Part shown: positions 35,186 to 43,006 of the stretch, piece after piece
How the letters are laid out: each line of letters starts with the position of its first letter
Numbering within the stretch: the stretch's first letter is position 1
Assembly (NCBI RefSeq): GCF_036321025.1
Contig: NZ_JAZAPB010000002.1
Location: forward strand, 1,054,001-1,118,000
Direction: 5' to 3'
DNA: 64,000 nt
Source of the DNA: Alteraurantiacibacter hainanensis
GTDB lineage: Bacteria > Pseudomonadota > Alphaproteobacteria > Sphingomonadales > Sphingomonadaceae
Made by a program: the position numbers and the translations under genes
The notes under the pieces: generated by a model
What the model was told of the DNA's origin: nothing
Databases searched by the model: none
Seen by the model: the letters and a program-made list of their open reading frames with translations, nothing else

Positions 35186-35756
35186 TTACACGCCCCGCCT
35201 GAAGCAAAAGTACCAGGACGAGATCGTCAAGGCGATGACCGAGAAGTTCGGTTACAAGAACCGGATGGAGGTTCCGCGCCTCGAGAAGATCACGCTCAAC
35301 ATGGGCGTCGGCGAAGCGAGCCAGGACAAGAAGAAGGTCCAGACCGCTGCCGAGGAAATGGAACGTATTGCCGGCCAGAAGCCGGTGATCACCAAGGCCA
35401 AGAAGTCGATCGCGCAGTTCAAGCTGCGTGATGGCATGCCGATCGGTTGCAAGGTGAACCTGCGCCGCGACCGCATGTACGAATTCCTCGATCGCCTGGT
35501 GACCATCGCGATGCCGCGCATCCGCGACTTCCGCGGGCTGAATCCGAAGAGCTTCGACGGCCATGGCAACTACGCCATGGGCATCAAGGAGCAGATCATC
35601 TTCCCGGAGATCAGCTACGACAAGATCGAGAAGGTGCGTGGCATGGACATCATCGTCACCACCACCGCAAAGACCGACGAAGAGGCGCGAGAGCTCCTCA
35701 AGCTGTTCGGTTTCCCGTTCCCGGCCGAGACGGCCGAAGAGAAGGAAGCGGCGTGA
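35178..35756 (+). CDS. rplE: 50S ribosomal protein L5 (uL5)
   Basis: The 192-residue protein begins MADYTPRLKQKYQDEIVKAM and contains RLEKITLNMGVGEASQDKKK, AKKSIAQFKLRDGMPIGCKV and RDFRGLNPKSFDGHGNYAMG. It binds 5S rRNA and contacts P-site tRNA. The start at 35178 lies inside rplX, giving an eight-base overlap; the in-frame ATG at 35112 lies deeper inside rplX and is not used. Confidence 0.97.
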   Translation: MADYTPRLKQKYQDEIVKAMTEKFGYKNRMEVPRLEKITLNMGVGEASQDKKKVQTAAEEMERIAGQKPVITKAKKSIAQFKLRDGMPIGCKVNLRRDRMYEFLDRLVTIAMPRIRDFRGLNPKSFDGHGNYAMGIKEQIIFPEISYDKIEKVRGMDIIVTTTAKTDEEARELLKLFGFPFPAETAEEKEAA

Positions 35757-35799
35757 GCCGTTTCCCTGACGCAGACAAGCAGAAGAGAGCTTAAGTCCA

Positions 35800-36105
35800 A
35801 TGGCGAAACTGAGTTCCATCAACAAGAACGAGAAGCGCAAGCAGCTCGTCAAGAAGTACGCGGACAAGTACGCGAAGCTGAAGGCAATTGCCGACGATGA
35901 GTCGCTCGACGATACCGAGCGTCTCATGGCACGCCTGAAGATGGCCGAACTGCCGCGCAATGCGAACCCCACCCGTGTGCGCAACCGCTGCACCACCACC
36001 GGCCGCCCGCGCGGCTACTATCGCAAGTTCGGGCTCAACCGCATCGAACTCCGGAATCTGGCCAACAAGGGCCTGATCCCGGGCGTGACCAAGTCGAGCT
36101 GGTGA
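35800..36105 (+). CDS. rpsN: 30S ribosomal protein S14 (uS14), long zinc-free form
   Basis: The 101-residue protein MAKLSSINKNEKRKQLVKKY ends GYYRKFGLNRIELRNLANKG then VTKSSW. Only one cysteine is present (NRCTTTGRPRG), so it is the zinc-independent C- form of S14, as usual in alphaproteobacteria. A 43-bp gap separates it from rplE. Confidence 0.97.
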   Translation: MAKLSSINKNEKRKQLVKKYADKYAKLKAIADDESLDDTERLMARLKMAELPRNANPTRVRNRCTTTGRPRGYYRKFGLNRIELRNLANKGLIPGVTKSSW

Positions 36106-36116
36106 GGACCTGACGA

Positions 36117-36512
36117 ATGGCTATGACCGATCCCCTGGGTGATATGCTCACCCGCATCCGCAACGGCCAGCAGGCGAAGAAGGACTCCGTCCTTTCGCCG
36201 GCGTCCAAGCTGCGTGCGAACGTGCTCGAAGTGCTCCAGCGCGAAGGCTACATCCGTGGCTACAGCGAGGACACCAGCGGCAAGCACAAGGCGCTGCGGA
36301 TCGAACTGAAGTATTTCGAGGGCGAACCTGCGATCAAGCACGTTGCCCGTGTGTCCAAGCCGGGTCGCCGCATCTACTCGGGCAGCAAGGAGCTGCCGGC
36401 GGTGCGCAACGGCCTTGGCATCACCATCGTCTCGACGCCGAAGGGCGTGCTTTCGGACAACGAAGCGCGCGTGGAAAACGTCGGCGGCGAAGTGCTGGCG
36501 GAGGTGTTCTGA
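36117..36512 (+). CDS. rpsH: 30S ribosomal protein S8 (uS8)
   Basis: The 131-residue protein contains TDPLGDMLTRIRNGQQAKKD, ASKLRANVLEVLQREGYIRG and the C-terminal GLGITIVSTPKGVLSDNEAR. S8 is the repressor of the spc operon in E. coli. ATG 36123 is two codons downstream and also possible. The stop overlaps the rplF start. Confidence 0.97.
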   Translation: MAMTDPLGDMLTRIRNGQQAKKDSVLSPASKLRANVLEVLQREGYIRGYSEDTSGKHKALRIELKYFEGEPAIKHVARVSKPGRRIYSGSKELPAVRNGLGITIVSTPKGVLSDNEARVENVGGEVLAEVF

Positions 36513-37045
36513 TGAGCCGCATTGGCAAACGTCCGGTGGCGCTCCCCAGCGGGGTGACCGCCAAGATCGAAGACGGCAAGTTGATCGTGAAGGGCTCCAA
36601 GGGCGAGCTTTCCATGTCGACGTCCGACCTGATCGAGTACAAGATCGAAGGCGAGGAAATCTCCGTCCAGCCGGCGAACAAGACGCAGAAGGCGCGTGGC
36701 TACTGGGGCATGCAGCGTACGCTGGTGCAGAACCTGGTCGATGGCGTGACCGAAGGCTTCACCAAGACGCTGGAGATCACCGGTGTCGGCTACCGCGCCC
36801 AGGCGCAGGGCAAGAAGCTCAAGCTGCAGCTCGGTTTCAGCCACGACGTCGATCTCGACGTGCCGGAAGGTATCGAGGTGAAGACGCCCGACCAGACCAC
36901 GGTCGAGATCTCGGGCATCGACAAGCAGAAGGTCGGGCAGTTCGCTGCCGAGGTCCGCGAATGGCGCAAGCCGGAGCCCTACAAGGGCAAGGGTGTGAAG
37001 TATCGCGGCGAGTACATCTTCCGCAAGGAAGGAAAGAAGAAGTAA
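36512..37045 (+). CDS. rplF: 50S ribosomal protein L6 (uL6)
   Basis: This 177-residue protein, MSRIGKRPVALPSGVTAKIE, has the duplicated L6 fold with GYWGMQRTLVQNLVDGVTEG, ITGVGYRAQAQGKKLKLQLG and the signature PEPYKGKGVKYRGEYIFRKE. It is near the sarcin-ricin loop. It overlaps rpsH by one base (TGATG). Confidence 0.98.
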   Translation: MSRIGKRPVALPSGVTAKIEDGKLIVKGSKGELSMSTSDLIEYKIEGEEISVQPANKTQKARGYWGMQRTLVQNLVDGVTEGFTKTLEITGVGYRAQAQGKKLKLQLGFSHDVDLDVPEGIEVKTPDQTTVEISGIDKQKVGQFAAEVREWRKPEPYKGKGVKYRGEYIFRKEGKKK

Positions 37046-37046
37046 G

Positions 37047-37391
37047 ATGGCAAAGCTTTCCCTCTTTGAACGTCGCCGCCGCCGCGTGCGCACCGCGCTC
37101 CGCAAGCGTGCGGGTGGCAAGCCCCGCCTGTCGGTGCACCGCACCGGCCAGCACATCTACGCGCAGATCATCGACGATTCCGATGGTCGCACCGTCGCTG
37201 CCGCCAGCACGCTGGGTGGCAAGGCCTCGGGCGCCAATGTCGAAGCCGCCAAGCAGGTCGGCAGCGAAATCGCCGCAGCCGCCAAGAAGGCGGGCGTGAC
37301 GACTGTCGTGTTCGATCGCGGCGGGTTCCTGTTCCATGGCCGCGTCAAGGCGCTGGCCGATGCCGCCCGCGAAGGCGGGCTGGAGTTCTGA
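37047..37391 (+). CDS. rplR: 50S ribosomal protein L18 (uL18)
   Basis: The 114-residue 5S rRNA-binding protein contains RRRRVRTALRKRAGGKPRLS, HRTGQHIYAQIIDDSDGRTV and the C-terminal FDRGGFLFHGRVKALADAAR then EGGLEF. Standard length. The stop codon overlaps the rpsE start. Confidence 0.97.
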   Translation: MAKLSLFERRRRRVRTALRKRAGGKPRLSVHRTGQHIYAQIIDDSDGRTVAAASTLGGKASGANVEAAKQVGSEIAAAAKKAGVTTVVFDRGGFLFHGRVKALADAAREGGLEF

Positions 37392-38245
37392 TGATGGCCG
37401 ACGAAAACAAGAACGAAGAGACCAAGCCGGAAACCGGCGCCGCGGAAACGCCCGAAGCGGCGGCTGCCAAGGCCGAGACGAAGGTCGAGGAAAACATCGA
37501 CGGCTCCACGCCGACCCCGACGCTGGCCGAGACTGAGGCTCACGCCAACCAGTCCGCGGCCGGCGGCGACGAAGGCCGTCCGCGTCAGCGCGGTGGCCGT
37601 GGTGGTAACCGCGACGACAACCGTGGTGGCGGGCGCGATGGCGGCCGTGGCCGAGGGCGTGGCGGACGCGACGATCGTCGTGGCCGCGGCGGTGACGACG
37701 ACGGTGGCGAGGAGCTGATCGAAAAGCTCGTCCACATCAACCGCGTCGCCAAGGTGGTGAAGGGCGGCAAGCGCTTCGGTTTTGCCGCGCTGGTCGTGGT
37801 GGGTGACGGCAAGGGTCGCGTCGGCTTCGGCCACGGCAAGGCCCGCGAAGTGCCGGAAGCCATCAACAAGGCGACCGCCGCCGCCAAGAAGAAGATGATC
37901 CGCGTGCCGCTGAAGGAAGGTCGTACCCTCCATCACGACGGTCGTGGCCACTTCGGCGCCGGCAAGGTGAACGTCCGTTCGGCGCCTGCCGGTACCGGCA
38001 TCATCGCCGGTGGCCCGATGCGTGCCGTGTTCGAAAGTCTTGGCGTCGCCGACGTGGTGACCAAGTCGATCGGCACGTCCAACCCCTACAACATGATCCG
38101 CGCCACCTTCGATGCGCTGAACAACCAGTCTTCGCCGAAGTCGGTTGCCCAGCGTCGCGGCAAGAAGGTTGCCGACCTGCTGGGTCGCGGCGGCCAGGTG
38201 AGCGAAGCCGAGGCCCAGGCCGAAGCCGAAGCGATCACGGAGTAA
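37391..38245 (+). CDS. rpsE: 30S ribosomal protein S5 (uS5) with long acidic/RG-rich N-terminal extension
   Basis: The last 180 residues are a normal S5 (EELIEKLVHINRVAKVVKGG, RFGFAALVVVGDGKGRVGFG, RSAPAGTGIIAGGPMRAVFE). They are preceded by about 105 extra residues. Residues 1-60 are acidic and Ala/Thr/Glu-rich. Residues 62-100 contain 14 Arg among glycines and aspartates, an RGG-like tract. E. coli S5 has 167 residues; this one has 284. The extension should be disordered and could bind RNA. ATG 37391 or 37394 could be used. Confidence 0.97.
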   Translation: MMADENKNEETKPETGAAETPEAAAAKAETKVEENIDGSTPTPTLAETEAHANQSAAGGDEGRPRQRGGRGGNRDDNRGGGRDGGRGRGRGGRDDRRGRGGDDDGGEELIEKLVHINRVAKVVKGGKRFGFAALVVVGDGKGRVGFGHGKAREVPEAINKATAAAKKKMIRVPLKEGRTLHHDGRGHFGAGKVNVRSAPAGTGIIAGGPMRAVFESLGVADVVTKSIGTSNPYNMIRATFDALNNQSSPKSVAQRRGKKVADLLGRGGQVSEAEAQAEAEAITE

Positions 38246-38251
38246 AGTCAG

Positions 38252-38431
38252 ATGGCTACCATCAAGATCAAGCAGGTGGGCTCGCCCATCCGTCGTCCGA
38301 AGGATCAGCGCAAGATCCTCATCGGCCTTGGCCTCAACAAGATGCACAAGGTCGTCGAACTGAAGGACACCCCGGAAGTGCGCGGCGCGATCGCAAAGTT
38401 GCCGCACATGGTGGAGATCGTGGAGGGCTGA
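38252..38431 (+). CDS. rpmD: 50S ribosomal protein L30 (uL30)
   Basis: A 59-residue protein beginning MATIKIKQVGSPIRRPKDQR and ending KLPHMVEIVEG, with the typical LIGLGLNKMHKVVELKDTPE core. It follows rpsE by six bases and is a complete, normal L30. Confidence 0.96.
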   Translation: MATIKIKQVGSPIRRPKDQRKILIGLGLNKMHKVVELKDTPEVRGAIAKLPHMVEIVEG

Positions 38432-38467
38432 CGCCTTCCGCGACACCGAAACACAATTGACGGTCGT

Positions 38468-38500
38468 GGCCCGCTGGCGTAGCGGGCCGCTTCCATTTTT
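38468..38500 (+). terminator. Hairpin between rpmD and rplO
   Basis: ggcccgct (38468-38475) pairs with agcgggcc (38481-38488) around a five-base loop; a T-run occurs at 38496-38500 after a seven-base spacer. The geometry is not ideal, so it may be a partial attenuator within the operon. Confidence 0.4.
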
Positions 38501-38533
38501 CAGCGCGAAGACAGCGAAAGCGAGTGCAAAACT

Positions 38534-39061
38534 ATGAAACTGAACGACATCCGTGACAACGAAGGCGCCCGCAAGGGCCGTATGCGCGTCGGACGCGGCA
38601 TCGGCTCGGGCAAGGGCAAGACCGGCGGCCGTGGCCAGAAGGGCCAGAAGAGCCGTTCGGGCGTGGCCATCAAGGGCTTCGAAGGCGGCCAGATGCCGCT
38701 GCACATGCGTCTGCCGAAGCGTGGCTTCAACAACCCGTTCGGCAAGGACTATGCCGAGGTCAACCTCGGCCAGGTGCAGAAGCTCGTCGATGCCAAGAAG
38801 CTGGACGCCAAGTCCACCATCGATCACGAGACCCTGAAGGCTGCCGGCGTTGCCCGTGGCGGCAAGGACGGCGTACGTCTGCTGGCCAAGGGTGAACTCA
38901 CCGCGAAGCTGACCTTCAAGGTCGCCGGTGCCTCCAAGTCTGCTGTCGAAGCGGTCGAAAAGGCCGGCGGTTCGGTCGAGGTGATCGACAAGGGCAAGCC
39001 CGAGCACGAGAAGAAGGCTGCCCGCCGCGAAGCGAACAAGGCCGCCAAGTCCGGTAAATAA
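38534..39061 (+). CDS. rplO: 50S ribosomal protein L15 (uL15)
   Basis: The 175-residue protein starts MKLNDIRDNEGARKGRMRVG and contains GRGIGSGKGKTGGRGQKGQK, GGQMPLHMRLPKRGFNNPFG and LTFKVAGASKSAVEAVEKAG. It is longer than E. coli L15 (144) owing to a Lys/Arg/Ala-rich tail (KKAARREANKAAKSGK). A strong hairpin lies between it and secY. Confidence 0.97.
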   Translation: MKLNDIRDNEGARKGRMRVGRGIGSGKGKTGGRGQKGQKSRSGVAIKGFEGGQMPLHMRLPKRGFNNPFGKDYAEVNLGQVQKLVDAKKLDAKSTIDHETLKAAGVARGGKDGVRLLAKGELTAKLTFKVAGASKSAVEAVEKAGGSVEVIDKGKPEHEKKAARREANKAAKSGK

Positions 39062-39072
39062 TCGGAATTTTC

Positions 39073-39108
39073 GGGACACGCGGGTTCGACAACCGGCCCG
39101 CGTGTCCC
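39073..39108. promoter_or_regulatory. 12-bp stem-loop between rplO and secY
   Basis: gggacacgcggg (39073-39084) and cccgcgtgtccc (39097-39108) are perfect complements with a 12-base loop. No T-run follows, so it may be an RNA processing or stability element separating ribosomal-protein and secY messages instead of a terminator. Confidence 0.6.
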
Positions 39109-39166
39109 TATCTAGCCTTCCTGAGCCGGGAGGGACCGGCGTAAACACCAGGATTACAGACTTCTC

Positions 39167-40531
39167 ATGGCTTCACGCGCCGACAATCTGGCAAGCTCGC
39201 TGAGTTTTTCGAACTTCAGCAAGGCCACCGAACTCAAGCAGCGCATCTGGTTCACCATCGGTGCGCTGATCGTTTTCCGCTTCCTCAGCTTCGTGCCGCT
39301 TCCCGGCGTCAATCCGCTGATCCTGGAATCGCTCTACGACCAGACCCGTGGCGGCATCCTCGACATGTTCAACATGTTCTCCGGCGGCTCGCTGGAGCGC
39401 ATGAGCCTGATCGCGCTGGGCGTGATGCCCTACATCACCGCCTCGATCGTGATCCAGCTGGCTGCCTCGCTGCATCCCAGCCTGATGGCGCTGAAGAAGG
39501 AAGGCGAGGCCGGGCGCAAGAAGCTCAACCAGTACACGCGCTATGGCACGGTGTTCCTTTGCGCCATCCAGGGCTGGTTCCTGGCCAGCGGACTGGAAGC
39601 CTACGGTGCACAGAGCGGCCTGCAGGCCGTGGTGGACCCCGGCGTCATGTTCCGGGTGGTGGCCGTCATCAACCTGGTGGGTGGCACCATGTTCCTGCTG
39701 TGGCTGGGTGAACAGATCACCGCGCGCGGCATCGGCAACGGCGTGTCGCTGATCATCATGGCGGGCATCGTCGCCCAGTTCCCCACGTTCACGGCGAACC
39801 TGTTCGAAGGTGGCCGCACCGGTTCGATCAGCGGCGTACTGATCGGCGGACTCGTGGTGATGGTCGTGGTCCTGATCCTCGTCATCTGCTTCTTCGAGCG
39901 CGCCCAGCGGCGGCTGCTGATCCAGTATCCAAAGCGAGCAACGCAACGCGGCGGCATGCAGGCCGACCGTTCGCACCTGCCGCTGAAGCTGAACACCGCC
40001 GGCGTGATCCCGCCGATCTTCGCCAGCTCGCTGCTGCTGCTGCCGCTGACGATCACGCAGTTCGCGGGCAATTCCGTCGATACCTCCAGCACCTGGGGCG
40101 GCGTGATCGTCACGCTCAACCAGTACCTGGCGCACGGGCAGCCGCTGTACATGCTGCTGTACGGCCTCGGCATCATGTTCTTCGCCTTCTTTTACACCGC
40201 GGTCGTCTTCAATCCCGAGGACACGGCGGAGAACCTGAAGAAGAACGGCGGCTTCATTCCGGGCATCCGTCCGGGCAAGCGAACGGCCGACTATCTCGAT
40301 TACGTGCTGACCCGCATCACGGTGGTCGGTGCCATTTACCTGACGGCAGTCTGCATCATTCCCGAATGGGGTATCGCGCAGACTGGCCTGCCGCTGTTCC
40401 TGGGCGGCACAAGCCTGCTGATCGTCGTCAACGTGACCGTCGACACCATCAGCCAGATCCAGTCGCACCTGCTGGCCCACCAGTACGGGGACCTCATCAA
40501 GAAGGCCAAGTTGAAGGGCCGCATGCGCTAG
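39167..40531 (+). CDS. secY: Protein translocase subunit SecY
   Basis: The 454-residue membrane protein has ten helices and forms the SecYEG channel. Landmarks are MFNMFSGGSLERMSLIALGV and MPYITASIVIQLAASLHPSL (plug and TM2), GNGVSLIIMAGIVAQFP (TM5 region), and RITVVGAIYLTAVCIIPEWG. It has the usual position at the end of the spc operon, followed by adk 41 bases later. Confidence 0.97.
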   Translation: MASRADNLASSLSFSNFSKATELKQRIWFTIGALIVFRFLSFVPLPGVNPLILESLYDQTRGGILDMFNMFSGGSLERMSLIALGVMPYITASIVIQLAASLHPSLMALKKEGEAGRKKLNQYTRYGTVFLCAIQGWFLASGLEAYGAQSGLQAVVDPGVMFRVVAVINLVGGTMFLLWLGEQITARGIGNGVSLIIMAGIVAQFPTFTANLFEGGRTGSISGVLIGGLVVMVVVLILVICFFERAQRRLLIQYPKRATQRGGMQADRSHLPLKLNTAGVIPPIFASSLLLLPLTITQFAGNSVDTSSTWGGVIVTLNQYLAHGQPLYMLLYGLGIMFFAFFYTAVVFNPEDTAENLKKNGGFIPGIRPGKRTADYLDYVLTRITVVGAIYLTAVCIIPEWGIAQTGLPLFLGGTSLLIVVNVTVDTISQIQSHLLAHQYGDLIKKAKLKGRMR

Positions 40532-40572
40532 GATAGCGATGCGGTCTCTTCGAAGAGGGGATTCGCACTTTC

Positions 40573-41223
40573 ATGAATATCATCCTGTTGGGGCCTCCCG
40601 GGGCGGGGAAGGGGACGCAGTCCACCAATCTGGTCCAGCATCACGGAATGCGTCAGCTTTCCACCGGCGACATGCTGCGCGCCGCGGTGAAGGCGCAGAC
40701 TCCCGTTGGAGTGAAGGCCAAGGAGATCATGGATCGCGGCGAACTGGTGTCGGACGAGATCGTGTCCGCCCTGATCGATGCCGAGCTGGCCGCGATGGGC
40801 GATGACGTGGGCGCCATTTTCGATGGCTATCCCCGCACCGAGGCCCAGGCCGAGGCGCTGGACGAACTGCTCGCCAAGCATGATCGCAAGCTGACCCACG
40901 TGATCGAACTGGTGGTGGATGAAGAGGCGCTGGTCGACCGCGTCACGGGTCGCTTCACCTGCGCGAATTGCGGGGAAGGATACCACGAACGGCACAAGCT
41001 GCCCGCGACACCCGGTGTCTGCGACAAGTGCGGCTCTACCGAGTTCAAGCGCCGTCCCGACGATACGGAAGACACCGTTCGCACCCGCATGAAGGAATAC
41101 CGCGCCAAGACCGCGCCGATCCTGCCCTTCTATGAAAGGCGCGGCATCGTGCAGCGGGTCGACGGCATGGATTCCATCGATGCCGTAACCACCGCCATCG
41201 AGAAGGTCTTGGCCTCCGCCTAG
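40573..41223 (+). CDS. adk: Adenylate kinase with four-cysteine lid
   Basis: This 216-residue enzyme interconverts ATP + AMP and 2 ADP. It has the P-loop ILLGPPGAGKGTQST, the AMP-binding QLSTGDMLRAAV and GAIFDGYPRTEAQAEALDEL, and a long LID with C-A-N-C (FTCANCGEGYH) and C-D-K-C (VCDKCGSTEF). These four cysteines should bind zinc, as in many Gram-positive and some alphaproteobacterial kinases. DTEDTVRTRM follows. Functionally independent of the ribosome but conserved in this location. Confidence 0.97.
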   Translation: MNIILLGPPGAGKGTQSTNLVQHHGMRQLSTGDMLRAAVKAQTPVGVKAKEIMDRGELVSDEIVSALIDAELAAMGDDVGAIFDGYPRTEAQAEALDELLAKHDRKLTHVIELVVDEEALVDRVTGRFTCANCGEGYHERHKLPATPGVCDKCGSTEFKRRPDDTEDTVRTRMKEYRAKTAPILPFYERRGIVQRVDGMDSIDAVTTAIEKVLASA

Positions 41224-41261
41224 GGTTCGGTTTATCTCTCCGCCAGTGGGCGGAGGGACAG

Positions 41262-41801
41262 ATGCGAACATTGGCGATTGCTCTGGGAGCGACATTCCTG
41301 GCGGCGCCCGCCGCCGCGGAAGTGGTGGAATCCTCGAGCGGCGGCTTCGCCACGCGTGACAGCGCCGTTGTCACCGCGGATCGCCACGCCGTGTGGGAAG
41401 CGCTCGTCCACCCGGAAAACTGGTGGAGCCATACCTGGTCGAACGACTCCGCCAATCTCAGTCTCGACGCGCGGGCCGGCGGCTGCTTCTGCGAAACCCT
41501 TCCCGGTGCCGAAGGCGCGGGTGAAGGCTCGGTCGAGCACATGCGCGTGATCATGGTGATGCCGGGCAGCACCCTGCGCATGTCCGGCTCGCTTGGCCCG
41601 CTCCAGGCCGAAGGGCTGGTCGGCACGCTTACCGTCACGCTGGAAGAAGTGGAGCAGGGCACGCGGATCAACTGGGAATACGTGACCGGCGGCCAGGCGC
41701 GCTTTGCCGCCGCCGATTTCGCGCCCGTCGTGGACGGCGTGCAGACCGAATTCCTCAACGGTCTGGTCGAGAGGCTGGGCGGCGCTGTTGAAGAGAGCTG
41801 A
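41262..41801 (+). CDS. Secreted SRPBCC-superfamily protein
   Basis: This 179-residue protein has a signal peptide (MRTLAIALGATFLAAPAAAE) and then a START/Bet v1-like domain of the AHSA1 type: ADRHAVWEALVHPENWWSHT, SLDARAGGCFCETLPGAEGA, LTVTLEEVEQGTRINWEYVT. It probably binds a hydrophobic ligand in the periplasm. It sits between adk and rpsM, inside the ribosomal cluster, where such a gene is unusual. The ligand is unknown. Confidence 0.82.
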   Translation: MRTLAIALGATFLAAPAAAEVVESSSGGFATRDSAVVTADRHAVWEALVHPENWWSHTWSNDSANLSLDARAGGCFCETLPGAEGAGEGSVEHMRVIMVMPGSTLRMSGSLGPLQAEGLVGTLTVTLEEVEQGTRINWEYVTGGQARFAAADFAPVVDGVQTEFLNGLVERLGGAVEES

Positions 41802-42088
41802 CGCGAATTTTGACTAGGCCGCGCTGGCGCGGTATATAGCGGATCCGGAGCAGGGATTGCTCCAGCGGGCAACGGAACTTTCCGTTGGCTCGCTTTGACC
41901 TGTTGACGCGCGAGGGGAATCACCCTATCTGCGCGCTCTATTCGTCCATGCGTATCGACAGACATCATCAGGCGGCAGCTTTCGGCCGGCCTCCTGTTTT
42001 CGCTATCGGCACCGTCGGACGGATATTTTTAGCGATGAGATAGGGGCGTCCCTTCGCGGCGCATCCCCTGTGGAGCATGGAGAATTAA
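41802..42088. other. 287-bp leader of the rpsM-rplQ (alpha) operon
   Basis: It contains an imperfect hairpin (41864-41876 with 41881-41894, one bulge, loop actt) without T-run and a purine-rich AGAATTAA before the rpsM start. No gene is visible. It probably carries the promoter of the alpha operon. Confidence 0.4.
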
Positions 42089-42457
42089 GTGGCTCGTATT
42101 GCCGGGGTAAACATCCCCACCAACAAGCGCGTTATCGTTGCGCTCACCTATATTCACGGTATCGGTCCGACCACGGCGAAGAAGATCGCCGACAAGCTGG
42201 GCATCGATCATTCCCGCCGCGTGCAGGACCTGACGGACGCCGAAGTCCTCCAGATCCGTGAAACGATCGACGCTGACTACACCGTGGAAGGCGACCTTCG
42301 TCGCGACACCGCGATGAACATCAAGCGCCTCATGGACCTCGCCTGCTATCGCGGCCTGCGTCACCGCAAGGGCCTGCCCGTTCGCGGCCAGCGCACCCAC
42401 ACCAACGCCCGCACCCGCAAGGGCAAGGCCAAGCCGATCGCCGGCAAGAAGAAGTAA
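42089..42457 (+). CDS. rpsM: 30S ribosomal protein S13 (uS13)
   Basis: The 122-residue protein from a GTG start reads (V/M)ARIAGVNIPTNKRVIVALT, then IHGIGPTTAKKIADKLGIDH and the C-terminal RHRKGLPVRGQRTHTNARTR. It contacts the P-site tRNA and the 50S subunit. First gene of the alpha operon. Confidence 0.97.
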   Translation: MARIAGVNIPTNKRVIVALTYIHGIGPTTAKKIADKLGIDHSRRVQDLTDAEVLQIRETIDADYTVEGDLRRDTAMNIKRLMDLACYRGLRHRKGLPVRGQRTHTNARTRKGKAKPIAGKKK

Positions 42458-42509
42458 GCTCGGGAACTCCCGCGCTTTTCCCTTCTTAGGTATATAAGGA
42501 ACAAAGACG

Positions 42510-42899
42510 ATGGCACGCGAACCAGGCCGTATCCGGCGCCGCGACAAGAAGAACATTTCCAGCGGTGTTGCTCACGTCAACGCCAGCTTCAACAATACCA
42601 TGATCACCATCACCGATGCGCAGGGCAATGCGATCAGCTGGTCCAGCGCCGGCATGATGGGGTTCAAGGGCAGCCGCAAGTCCACGCCCTATGCCGCGCA
42701 GGTCGCCGCCGACGACGCTGGCAAGAAGGCCGCCGAACACGGCGTGCGGACGCTCGAGGTTGAGATCAAGGGCCCGGGTTCGGGTCGTGAAAGCGCGCTG
42801 CGGGCGCTGCAGGCGGTGGGCTTCACCATCACCAGCATCCGCGACGTGACGCCGATCCCGCACAATGGCGTGCGGCCGTCCAAGCGTCGTCGCGTCTGA
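42510..42899 (+). CDS. rpsK: 30S ribosomal protein S11 (uS11)
   Basis: This 129-residue protein contains KNISSGVAHVNASFNNTMIT, SSAGMMGFKGSRKSTPYAAQ and PIPHNGVRPSKRRRV at the C-terminus. It lines the platform near the mRNA exit. Standard length. A 52-bp gap follows rpsM. Confidence 0.97.
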   Translation: MAREPGRIRRRDKKNISSGVAHVNASFNNTMITITDAQGNAISWSSAGMMGFKGSRKSTPYAAQVAADDAGKKAAEHGVRTLEVEIKGPGSGRESALRALQAVGFTITSIRDVTPIPHNGVRPSKRRRV

Positions 42900-43006
42900 T
42901 CGAAGCCTGCCGCGGGGCTCTCGTCCCGCAAACAGTCACTCGCATCGGCCGCGGCGTTCCAGCGCTCCGCGGCCTTTGCGCCACGAAATACCTTTAGGGG
43001 AAGTCC

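Noticed and set aside
41864..41894. Terminator after the SRPBCC gene
   Set aside because: The stem has a bulge and is not followed by a T-run; described only as part of the rpsM leader.
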